A stretch of 5,101 nt of DNA from DASXRC01 sp036506495 (GCA_036506495.1 DASXRQ010000239.1:1-5101), one strand, 5' to 3'. Shown: positions 1-5,014, numbered from the stretch's first letter. Numbers and translations: made by a program. Notes: generated by a model not told the origin, from the letters alone.

Positions 1-1053
1 CCCGACCTGGAGACGCGGATGCACGACGTGCTCGCCGTGATGGACGCGGCGGGCTCGCAGTCCGCGGTGCTTTTCGGGTACTCCGAAGGCGGCCCGATGG
101 CGACCCTGTTCGCCGCCGCACACCCGGATCGGGTCGAGGCCCTGGTGCTCTACGGCGCATACGCCAAGCGGGTGTGGAGCCCCGACTATCCGTGGGCGCA
201 GACCCGCGAGGAGCGCGAGCGGTTCACCGAAGAACTGGTCACCGGGTGGGACTGGGAGTCGGACATGCGGTGGCGGTGCCCGTCGGCCGGCGACGACATG
301 TGCCGGTGGTGGGGGCAACGAGCGCGAGCGGCCGCCACCCCGTCGACGGTGCGCCGGTTGATGCGGATGAACGATCTGGTCGACGTCCGGGAGGCGTTGC
401 CGGCGGTGCGGGTACCGACCCTCGTGGTCCACCGCACCGGTGATCCGGTCAGCGTGCTGGGCAACGGCCGGTACCTCGCGCAACACATCCCGGGCGCCCG
501 GCTGGTGGAGCTGCCCGGCGACGACCATTTCGTCTCCGGCGATCCGGACGAGATCCTCGACCCGGTCGAGGCGTTCCTCGCGGAGACGCCGGCTCCGGCG
601 CCGTCCGCGCTGGCCCTCGCCGCGCTTCTGGTCCCCGCCGGACCGGACGCCGGCCGCGTCGCGGTGGATCTGGGCGCCGGCGCGGTCCGCCGCGCCCGCA
701 CCGGCAGCGGCCGGCAGGTCCTGGTGTACGACGGTCCGGCCACCGCGATCAGGGCGGGTATGCGGTACCTCGCCGAGAACCCCCGCCGCCGGACCGGCAT
801 GGGGGTGCATGTCGCCGAGGTCCCGAGGCGGGGAGAGCGGGTCGACGGGTACGGCGTCGCAGCCGCGGTTGCTCTGGCCGAGCTGGCGCCCCCCGCAGAG
901 CTCTGGGCCTCGGCCACCGTGCGGGATCTGGTCGCCGGGTCCGGGCTCCTGCTGCAACCGCGCGGTGAGCAGAATGTCTCGGTGCTCGGGTCGATGCCGG
1001 TGTACCGCGCCGTCGACCAGGGCGGGGCCGGCCGGCCGGCCAGTACGGGCTAG
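1..1053 (+). CDS. Alpha/beta-hydrolase with degenerate nucleotidyl cyclase-like C-terminal domain (5' truncated)
   Basis: The frame is open from base 1 and enters from the left, so the true start lies outside; the first internal ATG (19) falls in the middle of a conserved fold. Numbering from that ATG, the hydrolase part covers about residues 1-188. It has the nucleophile elbow GYSEGG (Ser22), a candidate acid in HRTGD (Asp142) and the catalytic His in GDDHF (His170). Residues about 195-333 resemble the class III adenylate/guanylate cyclase domain often fused to such hydrolases: VYDGPATAIRAG, GMGVHVAEV, SATVRDLVAGSGL and a final PVYRAV. The N-terminal FTDIVGS-type strand and the GDG-type hairpin are missing or unrecognisable, so both metal-binding aspartates seem lost. 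Hydrolase activity is plausible and its substrate unknown; cyclase activity is unlikely. The last 12 or so residues, rich in Gly/Ala, come from a DNA repeat. The gene is convergent with the osmC-like gene. Confidence 0.85.
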   Translation, partial: PDLETRMHDVLAVMDAAGSQSAVLFGYSEGGPMATLFAAAHPDRVEALVLYGAYAKRVWSPDYPWAQTREERERFTEELVTGWDWESDMRWRCPSAGDDMCRWWGQRARAAATPSTVRRLMRMNDLVDVREALPAVRVPTLVVHRTGDPVSVLGNGRYLAQHIPGARLVELPGDDHFVSGDPDEILDPVEAFLAETPAPAPSALALAALLVPAGPDAGRVAVDLGAGAVRRARTGSGRQVLVYDGPATAIRAGMRYLAENPRRRTGMGVHVAEVPRRGERVDGYGVAAAVALAELAPPAELWASATVRDLVAGSGLLLQPRGEQNVSVLGSMPVYRAVDQGGAGRPASTG

Positions 1054-1056
1054 CCG
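1009..1056. repeat. 48-bp GC-rich direct repeat, copy 1 (spans the hydrolase stop codon)
   Basis: This copy begins gccgtcgacc and ends tagccg. It contains a 16-bp self-complementary run of alternating GGCC (1026-1041). Aligned to copy 2 (1061-1108) it gives 44 identical columns, three mismatches and two single-base gaps. It encodes the last residues of the upstream protein and its TAG stop at 1051-1053. Confidence 0.85.
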
Positions 1057-1060
1057 CCAC

Positions 1061-1108
1061 GCCGTCGACCCGGCGGGGCCGGCCGGCCGGCCCGTACGGG
1101 GTTAGCCG
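1061..1108. repeat. 48-bp GC-rich direct repeat, copy 2
   Basis: Second unit, starting 52 bp after copy 1 with only ccac between them. It carries the same 16-bp GGCC palindrome (1077-1092), followed here by a perfect 10-bp palindrome cccgtacggg (1091-1100) that copy 1 lacks because of one base change. It is non-coding on the plus strand and supplies the left arm of the hairpin at 1081-1115. Confidence 0.85.
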
Positions 1109-1115
1109 GCCGGCC
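1081..1115. terminator. Putative bidirectional terminator between convergent genes
   Basis: An 11-bp perfect all-G/C stem pairs 1081-1091 with 1105-1115 around a 13-base loop. It lies between the stop of the hydrolase/cyclase-like gene (1053) and the stop of the osmC-like gene (1122, minus strand). There is no clear T-run on either side, which is common for actinobacterial terminators. Termination is inferred from position and stem strength. Confidence 0.6.
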
Positions 1116-1121
1116 ACTTGA

Positions 1122-1691
1122 TCAGCGAGTGGTGACGTCGATGGTGACCGGCACCGGATTGGTGACGATGTCGAACACCGCCGAGCGTCGGCGCGACTGT
1201 TCGACCAGCTCGCGCAGCTTCTCGGCGGGCGCGTCGCCCGCGACGGTGAAGTGGACCCGGATCTGTTCGAACCCGTTGCGGACCTCGCCGTCGAGCCCGA
1301 GGATGCCCCGCAGGTCGATGTCGCCCTCCACCGTCGCCTCCACCTCGGTCAGGGTGACCCCGCGCGCGGCGGCGATGTTGGCCAGTCCCGCCATCAGGCA
1401 GGCCGCCAGTGCGTGCAGCAGGTACTCGACCGGAGTAGGCCCGTGGTCGCTGCCGGTGAGCACCGGCGGGTGATCGGCGGGGAACGTGAAGTCCCCCTCC
1501 CGGACGTGCTCCTGGCCGGCGCCGTAGTAACCGTTGATCGTGCCGCGATTGTGGGTACCGTCGACCCACCGGTTGGCGGCGCGGAACCGGAACTTCGCGA
1601 GTTCCGGCTGGGCCTTGACCGCGCCGATGGTGGTGAACAGGGCGGCGGTGTCGACGCCGTTGCGGGTGGTGTTGTCGGCTGTGGTGGTCAT
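1122..1691 (-). CDS. OsmC-family protein with a single cysteine
   Basis: The 189-residue protein starts at ATG (1691-1689) behind a good ribosome site. The middle carries the OsmC hallmark GPTPVEYLLHALAACLMAGL (residues 84-103) with the conserved Cys98 at the head of the core helix. The C-terminal half ends in SAVFDIVTNPVPVTIDV, typical of the OsmC/YhfA-like branch. Classic OsmC and Ohr enzymes reduce organic hydroperoxides with two cysteines; here the second is absent (Ser/Arg around residues 166-170) and Cys98 is the only cysteine. A two-cysteine peroxidase cycle is therefore not possible, though a one-cysteine cycle with an external thiol, or a binding role, remains possible. The N-terminal 25-30 residues are variable and may be flexible. 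Located 30 bp after the oxidoreductase gene on the same strand, it is very likely cotranscribed with it. The protein is probably cytoplasmic. Confidence 0.9.
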   Translation of the reverse strand: MTTTADNTTRNGVDTAALFTTIGAVKAQPELAKFRFRAANRWVDGTHNRGTINGYYGAGQEHVREGDFTFPADHPPVLTGSDHGPTPVEYLLHALAACLMAGLANIAAARGVTLTEVEATVEGDIDLRGILGLDGEVRNGFEQIRVHFTVAGDAPAEKLRELVEQSRRRSAVFDIVTNPVPVTIDVTTR

Positions 1692-1700
1692 CTCGGGGTG

Positions 1701-1707
1701 TCCTCCT
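1701..1707 (-). promoter_or_regulatory. Ribosome binding site of the osmC-like gene
   Basis: The minus strand reads AGGAGGA, ending nine to ten bases before the ATG. It lies inside the 30-bp gap after the upstream oxidoreductase stop. It supports this start and independent translation within a shared transcript. Confidence 0.8.
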
Positions 1708-1721
1708 GTGAGAGTGGATGT

Positions 1722-2918
1722 TCAGGCCGCGACGGCCATCGCCGCAGCTGTGGGAGCCGGCATCGAGGCGAGGCGTTCCGCCTCCGCCTCGAGCGCCCGG
1801 CTCAGTCGTTTCTGCAGCGCTACGAACCGCTCCGGCGCCGGGAAACGGGCCAGCGCACAGGTGAGGTCGAACGTTTCGCGCAGCGCCCCGTCCCGCTGCC
1901 GCTGGTACGCCGCCAGCGCCTCGCGCTCGTCGGCGCCTCCCAAGAGGGTCCTGTCGAGCGCCACGGCCAGGAGTTCGGCGTCACGGAAGGCGTCCGTGAT
2001 GCCGTGTCCGGTGATCGGGTCGCGGTGGTAGCCGGCGTCGCCCACCAGCGCCCACCCGGGTCCCGCCGCACGGCGTACGTGGTTGGGTAGCCCGACCGCG
2101 CCGCGCACCGGTGACGCCACCCGGGCACTCCGCAGCCGGTGGGCCAGGCTGGGCGAGGCTCGGCCGATCAGATCGACGAGCGCCTCGACGCGCCGGCCGC
2201 CGGCACCGGCGATCGGCGCCGCGCTGGCCACCGGGCAGCACAGCCACACGCACGCCTCACCGCCGTGGGTGGGAAAGACGCCGGCGAAGGCGCCCTGCCC
2301 CAGGTGGAACTCGAAGCCTCGCCAGTCCACACCCGCGAAGAACGCGTAGAACGTGGCGTTGTCGGCGGGATGGCTCTCGATCACCTCGGCGCCGACCTCA
2401 CGGGCGACGCGCGACCGTACCCCGTCAGCACCGACGACGAACCGTGCGGACAGCTCCACCGGCGCGCCGGCGGCGTCCCGGGCGATGACCGCACAGACCC
2501 GGCCGTCCGGCCCACGCCGTACGCCGGTCGCGGTCAGGCCGGTGCGCAGGTCGGCGCCGGCGGCGCCGGCGGCCTGGGCGAGAATGGCGTCGAGGATGTA
2601 CCGGCGCGGCGCCACCAGCAGGTCGACGCCGGCGCGCCGCTTGACGGTACGGATGTCCTCCGTCTCGCCCGTCCGGAACGTCACCAGCCGGATCGGTGGC
2701 GCGCCGCTGTCCAGGACGCTGTCGAGCAGCCCCCAGCGGGAGAGCTGGACGACACCGCCACGGGCGATCGACAATGTCGAGACCGTGTCGCCGGGCAGTC
2801 GGGCCCGGTCGATGACGACCACGTCGTACCCCTGGCGGGCCAGCAGCATCGCCGTGGCCGAGCCCGCGCACCGGGCGCCGACCACGACGACGTCGTGGGT
2901 ACTCCCGCGCTGCCTCAT
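1722..2918 (-). CDS. FAD-dependent monooxygenase-like oxidoreductase
   Basis: This 398-residue flavoprotein has the group A FAD monooxygenase/geranylgeranyl reductase-like layout. The N-terminal Rossmann motif is HDVVVVGARCAGSATAMLLA (residues 8-27, glycines 14 and 19), ending at acidic Asp37 in VVVID. Next come GDTVSTLSIARGGVVQLSRW (43-62), GADGVRSRVAR (163-173) and the FAD-ribityl motif WALVGDAGYHRDPITGHGI (289-307). Such enzymes use NAD(P)H and O2 to hydroxylate or oxidise small organic molecules, or reduce isoprenoid double bonds; the substrate cannot be read here. No halogenase WxWxIP motif was seen. I chose the ATG at 2918-2916 because AAGGAG lies seven bases upstream and the Rossmann strand begins right after it. 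The frame stays open to 3116, but that extension has no fold-like content and lies in the promoter region. First gene of a probable operon with the osmC-like gene. Confidence 0.88.
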   Translation of the reverse strand: MRQRGSTHDVVVVGARCAGSATAMLLARQGYDVVVIDRARLPGDTVSTLSIARGGVVQLSRWGLLDSVLDSGAPPIRLVTFRTGETEDIRTVKRRAGVDLLVAPRRYILDAILAQAAGAAGADLRTGLTATGVRRGPDGRVCAVIARDAAGAPVELSARFVVGADGVRSRVAREVGAEVIESHPADNATFYAFFAGVDWRGFEFHLGQGAFAGVFPTHGGEACVWLCCPVASAAPIAGAGGRRVEALVDLIGRASPSLAHRLRSARVASPVRGAVGLPNHVRRAAGPGWALVGDAGYHRDPITGHGITDAFRDAELLAVALDRTLLGGADEREALAAYQRQRDGALRETFDLTCALARFPAPERFVALQKRLSRALEAEAERLASMPAPTAAAMAVAA

Positions 2919-2924
2919 CTCGGT

Positions 2925-2931
2925 TCTCCTT
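2925..2931 (-). promoter_or_regulatory. Ribosome binding site fixing the oxidoreductase start
   Basis: The minus strand reads AAGGAGA. The AAGGAG core is followed by seven bases and then the ATG at 2918. It rejects the longer possible N-terminus reaching 3116. Confidence 0.75.
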
Positions 2932-2991
2932 CGAGTGGTCGATCGGACGCCCTCGAATGTGCGGCCTGCGCCCGCGTCGAACTTGGAGAAG

Positions 2992-3035
2992 ACGTGGAGA
3001 CCGCGTGGTGCCGCACCGCCACGCGTTCTCCACGT
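2992..3035. promoter_or_regulatory. 44-bp imperfect palindrome in the divergent oxidoreductase/azlC control region
   Basis: The left arm 2992-3010 (acgtggagaccgcgtggtg) and right arm 3017-3035 (cgccacgcgttctccacgt) are complementary at 17 of 19 positions around a six-base centre. It sits 74 bases upstream of the oxidoreductase start and 55 bases upstream of the azlC start. A sequence of this length and symmetry between divergent genes suggests a regulator binding site, or a leader hairpin if transcribed. No cognate regulator lies next to it. The symmetry is seen directly; the role is inferred. Confidence 0.6.
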
Positions 3036-3071
3036 GACCGCCCCGCGGGCGCCAAGTACCGGCGCTGGGAT

Positions 3072-3088
3072 CCGGCGAGAGTCGCCGG
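3072..3088 (+). promoter_or_regulatory. Small hairpin abutting the azlC start codon
   Basis: Perfect 7-bp arms ccggcga (3072-3078) and tcgccgg (3082-3088) with a GAG loop end one base before the azlC ATG. The only purine-rich stretch at ribosome-site distance (gcgagag, 3075-3081) is inside it. In mRNA it would mask the initiation region. No strong alternative ribosome site is visible. Confidence 0.45.
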
Positions 3089-3089
3089 C

Positions 3090-3860
3090 ATGACAACTTC
3101 TGCCGCGGTGGTCCACACTCAGGACCCACCCGCTGATCTCGGCTCCCCGTCCGGCGCCGGCTCACCCGCACCGACCCCGCGCGCGCTGCTCGCCGGTGCG
3201 CGCGGGATGGTTCCGCTGATGCTCGCGGTGACCCCGCAAGGTCTCACGATCGGGCTGGCGCTCGGACAAACACCCACCGACCACCTCGCGGCATGGTCGG
3301 CGTCGTGGCTCATCTACGCCGGGTCGGCGCAGCTTGCCGCCGTGGCCACGTACAGCGCCGGGTCTGCCGCTGCCGCCGCAGTCCTCGCCGCGATGGCGGT
3401 CAACATCCGCCTGCTGTTCTACAGCGCCGCGCTCGCGCCGCACTGGCGGCACCGGTCGATGCGCTGGCGGCTGCTCGCCGGGTACCTGCTCGTCGACCCG
3501 TCGTTCATGCTGGCGCAGCAACGGCACGACCGGCCCGGTTCGGCGGGCGAGAAGGCTGGCTACTACTTGGGCGGTGGGCTGCTGCTCTGGGTCTGGTGGC
3601 AGCTCGTGACGGCGGTCGGCGTTCTCGCCCCGGCGGTCGTGCCGGACTCCGCCTGGCTGGCCGCGGCAGCGCCGCTGTGTTTCGTCGCGATCCTTGCGAG
3701 CAAGGTGCGCGGACGGGCCGCGCTGGCCGCCGCCGCGGCGTCCGCGGTTGCCGCGTTCACGGTCGCGGCGCTGCCGTGGGGAACCGGCCTTGCCATCGCG
3801 ATCGTTGCTGGAGTCTGGGCGGGAAGCATCGCCCGCCGTCGAACGGAAGTGTCGGCGTGA
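3090..3860 (+). CDS. azlC: AzlC-family branched-chain amino acid permease, large subunit
   Basis: The 256-residue inner-membrane protein has about seven hydrophobic segments from residue 38 to 247. AzlC-family signatures visible are AVTPQGLTIGLALG (46-59), WLIYAGSAQLAAVA (73-86), AVNIRLLFYSAALAPHWR (103-120), matching the usual N-x-R-x-x-x-Y-x-A-x-L-A-P-H pattern, and GYLLVDPSFMLA (131-142). In this family the last motif usually reads TDE-x-F, so a Pro stands where Glu is common. AzlC works with the small AzlD subunit; characterised pairs (AzlCD, YgaZH, BrnFE) export valine, leucine, isoleucine or methionine. The ATG at 3090 leaves about 30 Pro/Ser-rich residues before the conserved region, longer than usual; an in-frame GTG at 3108 is an alternative, with no better ribosome site. 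The frame is open further upstream to 2139, but that lies inside the opposite-strand oxidoreductase. It overlaps azlD by four bases. Confidence 0.9.
   Translation: MTTSAAVVHTQDPPADLGSPSGAGSPAPTPRALLAGARGMVPLMLAVTPQGLTIGLALGQTPTDHLAAWSASWLIYAGSAQLAAVATYSAGSAAAAAVLAAMAVNIRLLFYSAALAPHWRHRSMRWRLLAGYLLVDPSFMLAQQRHDRPGSAGEKAGYYLGGGLLLWVWWQLVTAVGVLAPAVVPDSAWLAAAAPLCFVAILASKVRGRAALAAAAASAVAAFTVAALPWGTGLAIAIVAGVWAGSIARRRTEVSA
3845..3849 (+). promoter_or_regulatory. Ribosome binding site of azlD
   Basis: GGAAG lies within the last codons of azlC, seven bases before the GTG start at 3857. It supports this start over any internal one. Confidence 0.6.
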
Positions 3861-4183
3861 ACCTGTGGCTCGTGCTCGTCCTGGCCGGTGCCGGCACCCT
3901 GCTCCTGCGCCTGTCGTTCATCCTCGCCGCGAACGCAGTCACATTGCCGGCGGTCGTGGACCGCGCGGCGGACCTGGTCTTCCCGGTGACGATCGCCGCG
4001 ATCCTCGCCACGAGTCTGCGTGGCGTGACGACATCGTTCCACACCGGACAGATCGTTGCCCTGGTCCTTGCCGCCGCCGCGACCGCGCTCGTGAGCCGGT
4101 TGACCGGCTCGATTCTCGGCGCGCTCGCCGCCGGCCTGGCCGTCATGGCCGCCGCTTCAGTGGCGGTGACTGCGCTGCCGTAG
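3857..4183 (+). CDS. azlD: AzlD-family branched-chain amino acid transport, small subunit
   Basis: The 108-residue small hydrophobic protein fits AzlD size (about 100-110 residues) and has four predicted membrane segments near residues 3-24, 38-56, 65-82 and 85-106. The conserved AzlD opening GAGTLLLRLSFIL (11-23) and the LP...V.RA...VFP stretch (30-43) are present. AzlD partners AzlC to form the exporter; the tight pairing here is itself strong evidence for both assignments. The GTG start at 3857 overlaps the azlC TGA in GTGA, so translation is probably coupled. The frame is open upstream inside azlC, but only the part after 3857 looks like AzlD. It is followed by a strong hairpin 32 bases after the stop and converges with the tetR gene. 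Confidence 0.9.
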   Translation: MNLWLVLVLAGAGTLLLRLSFILAANAVTLPAVVDRAADLVFPVTIAAILATSLRGVTTSFHTGQIVALVLAAAATALVSRLTGSILGALAAGLAVMAAASVAVTALP

Positions 4184-4214
4184 GCGCCGGGCGAGTTCGG
4201 CCGCGTACCGCTGA

Positions 4215-4247
4215 GTGGCGCCCGGGCCGTGCGGCCGCGGGCGCCAC
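4215..4247. terminator. Strong GC hairpin, putative terminator after azlD
   Basis: A 10-bp perfect outer stem pairs gtggcgcccg (4215-4224) with cgggcgccac (4238-4247). A further four pairs, GGCC with GGCC, form inside after a single bulged G (4237), closing a GTGC loop. It begins 32 bases after the azlD stop, between convergent genes, so it may stop transcription from both sides. There is no T-run directly after it. Confidence 0.7.
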
Positions 4248-4270
4248 CGGAGGTCTGCCGGTGGTGTTTC
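4244..4270 (+). terminator. Second, overlapping hairpin followed by a T-rich stretch
   Basis: The arms ccaccgg (4244-4250) and ccggtgg (4258-4264) are perfect 7-bp partners with a seven-base loop, followed by TGTTTC. The left arm shares bases 4244-4247 with the right arm of the 4215-4247 hairpin, so the two cannot form at once. This one looks more like a classical intrinsic terminator for azlD. Confidence 0.45.
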
Positions 4271-4287
4271 ACGCACGCCGGCATCAT

Positions 4288-4343
4288 CCGGTCCTGACCG
4301 GCTGATCGGCGCTGGTTCGGTGCCCGTCGGACCCGGCGATCAG
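4288..4343 (-). terminator. Possible terminator hairpins at the 3' end of the tetR-family gene
   Basis: Two modest inverted repeats lie at the repressor stop codon: ctgatcg (4302-4308) with cgatcag (4337-4343), overlapping the stop, and ccggt (4288-4292) with accgg (4297-4301) just beyond. Both are short. The 4215-4247 hairpin may be the real terminator for this strand too. Confidence 0.25.
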
Positions 4344-4957
4344 GCTGTCGCGGTGCCTCCGGTGACTCGCAAAGTGGGTGCCGCATTGGTGGATGGCTGG
4401 TCGGCGAGCAGCGCTGCGACGACGTGGTCGGCGTACGCGGAGCTGGCCGGTCCCGGCTTGGGAAGGAGATGGGGGGCGCTGCGGAGCAGTTGGAGCTGGC
4501 CGAGGTAGGCGCTGTAGGCGAGCAGCGCTCGGCGTCGAGCACGTGCCGGGGGGAAGCCGAGTTGCCGGAACAGCGTGGTGATATAGCCCAGGCGCTGCTC
4601 GGTGACGTCGGCCAGGGCTGGCGCCACGAGTGGGTGGTCGGCGTCCGCGAGCAGGGCCAGATCCGCGCTGGTACGCGCCGGTGGCGCAAACACATGCGTG
4701 ATGAGCTGCCTCAGGCGTTCTTCGGGGGGTACAGCGGCGGCCTCCAGGCGTTCGATCACGGCGGTGGTGCTGGCCTGCCGCCACAGCTGCAGAGCGGCCG
4801 CGATGAGCTCGTCCCGGCTGCGGAAGTGCCAGTAGAAGCTGCCTTTCGTGGCGCCGAGACGGACCGCCAGGGGCTCCACGGCCACGGCGGCGAGGCCTCC
4901 ACTGCTCAGCGCGTCCAGGGCGGCGGAGGCCCAATCATCTCGGCTCAGTCTCGACAC
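4340..4957 (-). CDS. TetR-family transcriptional repressor
   Basis: The 205-residue protein has the TetR N-terminal DNA-binding domain. The start SRDDWASAALDAL is helix 1, and the helix-turn-helix runs about residues 24-44 (VAVEPLAVRLGATKGSFYWHF), with the family signature ATKGSFYWHFRSRDELI. The rest is an all-helical ligand and dimerisation domain (about 55-185) with no recognised ligand motif; the last 20 residues look disordered. The only reasonable start is GTG at 4957-4955, three bases from an operator palindrome and without a properly spaced ribosome site, so initiation on a very short or absent leader is likely. It is divergent from the gene at 5015 and separated from it by two matching operators, so autoregulation and repression of that neighbour are the natural inference. 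It could also act elsewhere; the inducer is unknown. Confidence 0.92.
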   Translation of the reverse strand: MSRLSRDDWASAALDALSSGGLAAVAVEPLAVRLGATKGSFYWHFRSRDELIAAALQLWRQASTTAVIERLEAAAVPPEERLRQLITHVFAPPARTSADLALLADADHPLVAPALADVTEQRLGYITTLFRQLGFPPARARRRALLAYSAYLGQLQLLRSAPHLLPKPGPASSAYADHVVAALLADQPSTNAAPTLRVTGGTATA

Positions 4958-4979
4958 GCCCCATACGCTAGCGTATGGT
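4951..4979 (+). promoter_or_regulatory. Putative sigma-70-type promoter of the gene at 5015
   Basis: A TCGACA -35 (4951-4956) and TATGGT -10 (4974-4979) are 17 bp apart, close to the housekeeping consensus. The -35 lies inside the first codons of the tetR gene and the -10 in the right arm of operator 1. The predicted start of transcription, near 4986, falls in operator 2. Bound repressor would therefore block it directly. Confidence 0.55.
4961..4978. promoter_or_regulatory. TetR-family operator 1, perfect 18-bp palindrome
   Basis: The sequence ccatacgctagcgtatgg is fully self-complementary. It shares the half-site CCATACG/CGTATGG, separated by four bases, with operator 2. It lies three bases upstream of the repressor GTG start. 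Confidence 0.85.
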
Positions 4980-4983
4980 CGTC

Positions 4984-4989
4984 ACCATA
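4984..4989 (-). promoter_or_regulatory. Possible -10 element of the tetR gene
   Basis: On the minus strand this reads TATGGT, the same hexamer used by the opposing promoter, here in the left arm of operator 2. No convincing -35 is seen at 17-18 bp. Use of this -10 would give a leader of about 20 bases containing operator 1. Confidence 0.35.
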
Positions 4990-5002
4990 CGGCACCGTAT
5001 GG
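4985..5002. promoter_or_regulatory. TetR-family operator 2, 18-bp palindrome
   Basis: The sequence ccatacggcaccgtatgg has perfect 8-bp arms around CA. Its centre is 24 bp from the centre of operator 1, with six bases between the two sites. It ends 12 bases before the ATG at 5015. Confidence 0.85.
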
Positions 5003-5005
5003 AAC

Positions 5006-5012
5006 GGGGAAG
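5006..5012 (+). promoter_or_regulatory. Ribosome binding site of the gene at 5015
   Basis: GGGGAAG is a purine-rich run with short spacing to the ATG, directly after operator 2. It supports the start but is not a perfect match. Confidence 0.45.
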
Positions 5013-5014
5013 CC

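Noticed and set aside
186..917. 243-codon minus-strand frame opposite the hydrolase/cyclase-like gene
   Set aside because: Arg/Ser/Ala/Thr-rich low-complexity translation, no recognisable domain, and it lies opposite a clear family member.
1009..1115. CRISPR array or insertion sequence end
   Set aside because: Only two units with a 4-bp gap, no spacers of regular length, no transposase and no flanking target duplication.
1722..2918. Flavin-dependent halogenase
   Set aside because: The FAD motifs are compatible, but the WxWxIP halogenase signature and the conserved active-site lysine context were not found.
2139..3089. Long open plus-strand frame joined to azlC
   Set aside because: It is antisense to the oxidoreductase, Arg/Gly/Ala-rich and without membrane or other motifs. 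The open frame is a side effect of high GC.
2919..3089. Riboswitch or T-box in the oxidoreductase/azlC gap
   Set aside because: Only a palindrome and a small hairpin are visible; none of the conserved core sequences of a known riboswitch class was recognised.
2919..3116. 66-residue N-terminal extension of the oxidoreductase (open frame to 3116, minus strand)
   Set aside because: The Rossmann motif begins only after the ATG at 2918, which has a well-spaced AAGGAG. The extension overlaps the start of azlC and the palindrome and has no fold-like content.
4215..4508. Small plus-strand frame in the azlD-tetR gap
   Set aside because: It begins inside the terminator hairpin and runs antisense through tetR; no ribosome site or motif seen.
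3757..4695. 312-codon minus-strand frame across azlC, azlD and part of tetR
   Set aside because: Composition is Arg/Pro/Ala/Thr-rich with no domain, and it overlaps three well-supported genes in other frames.
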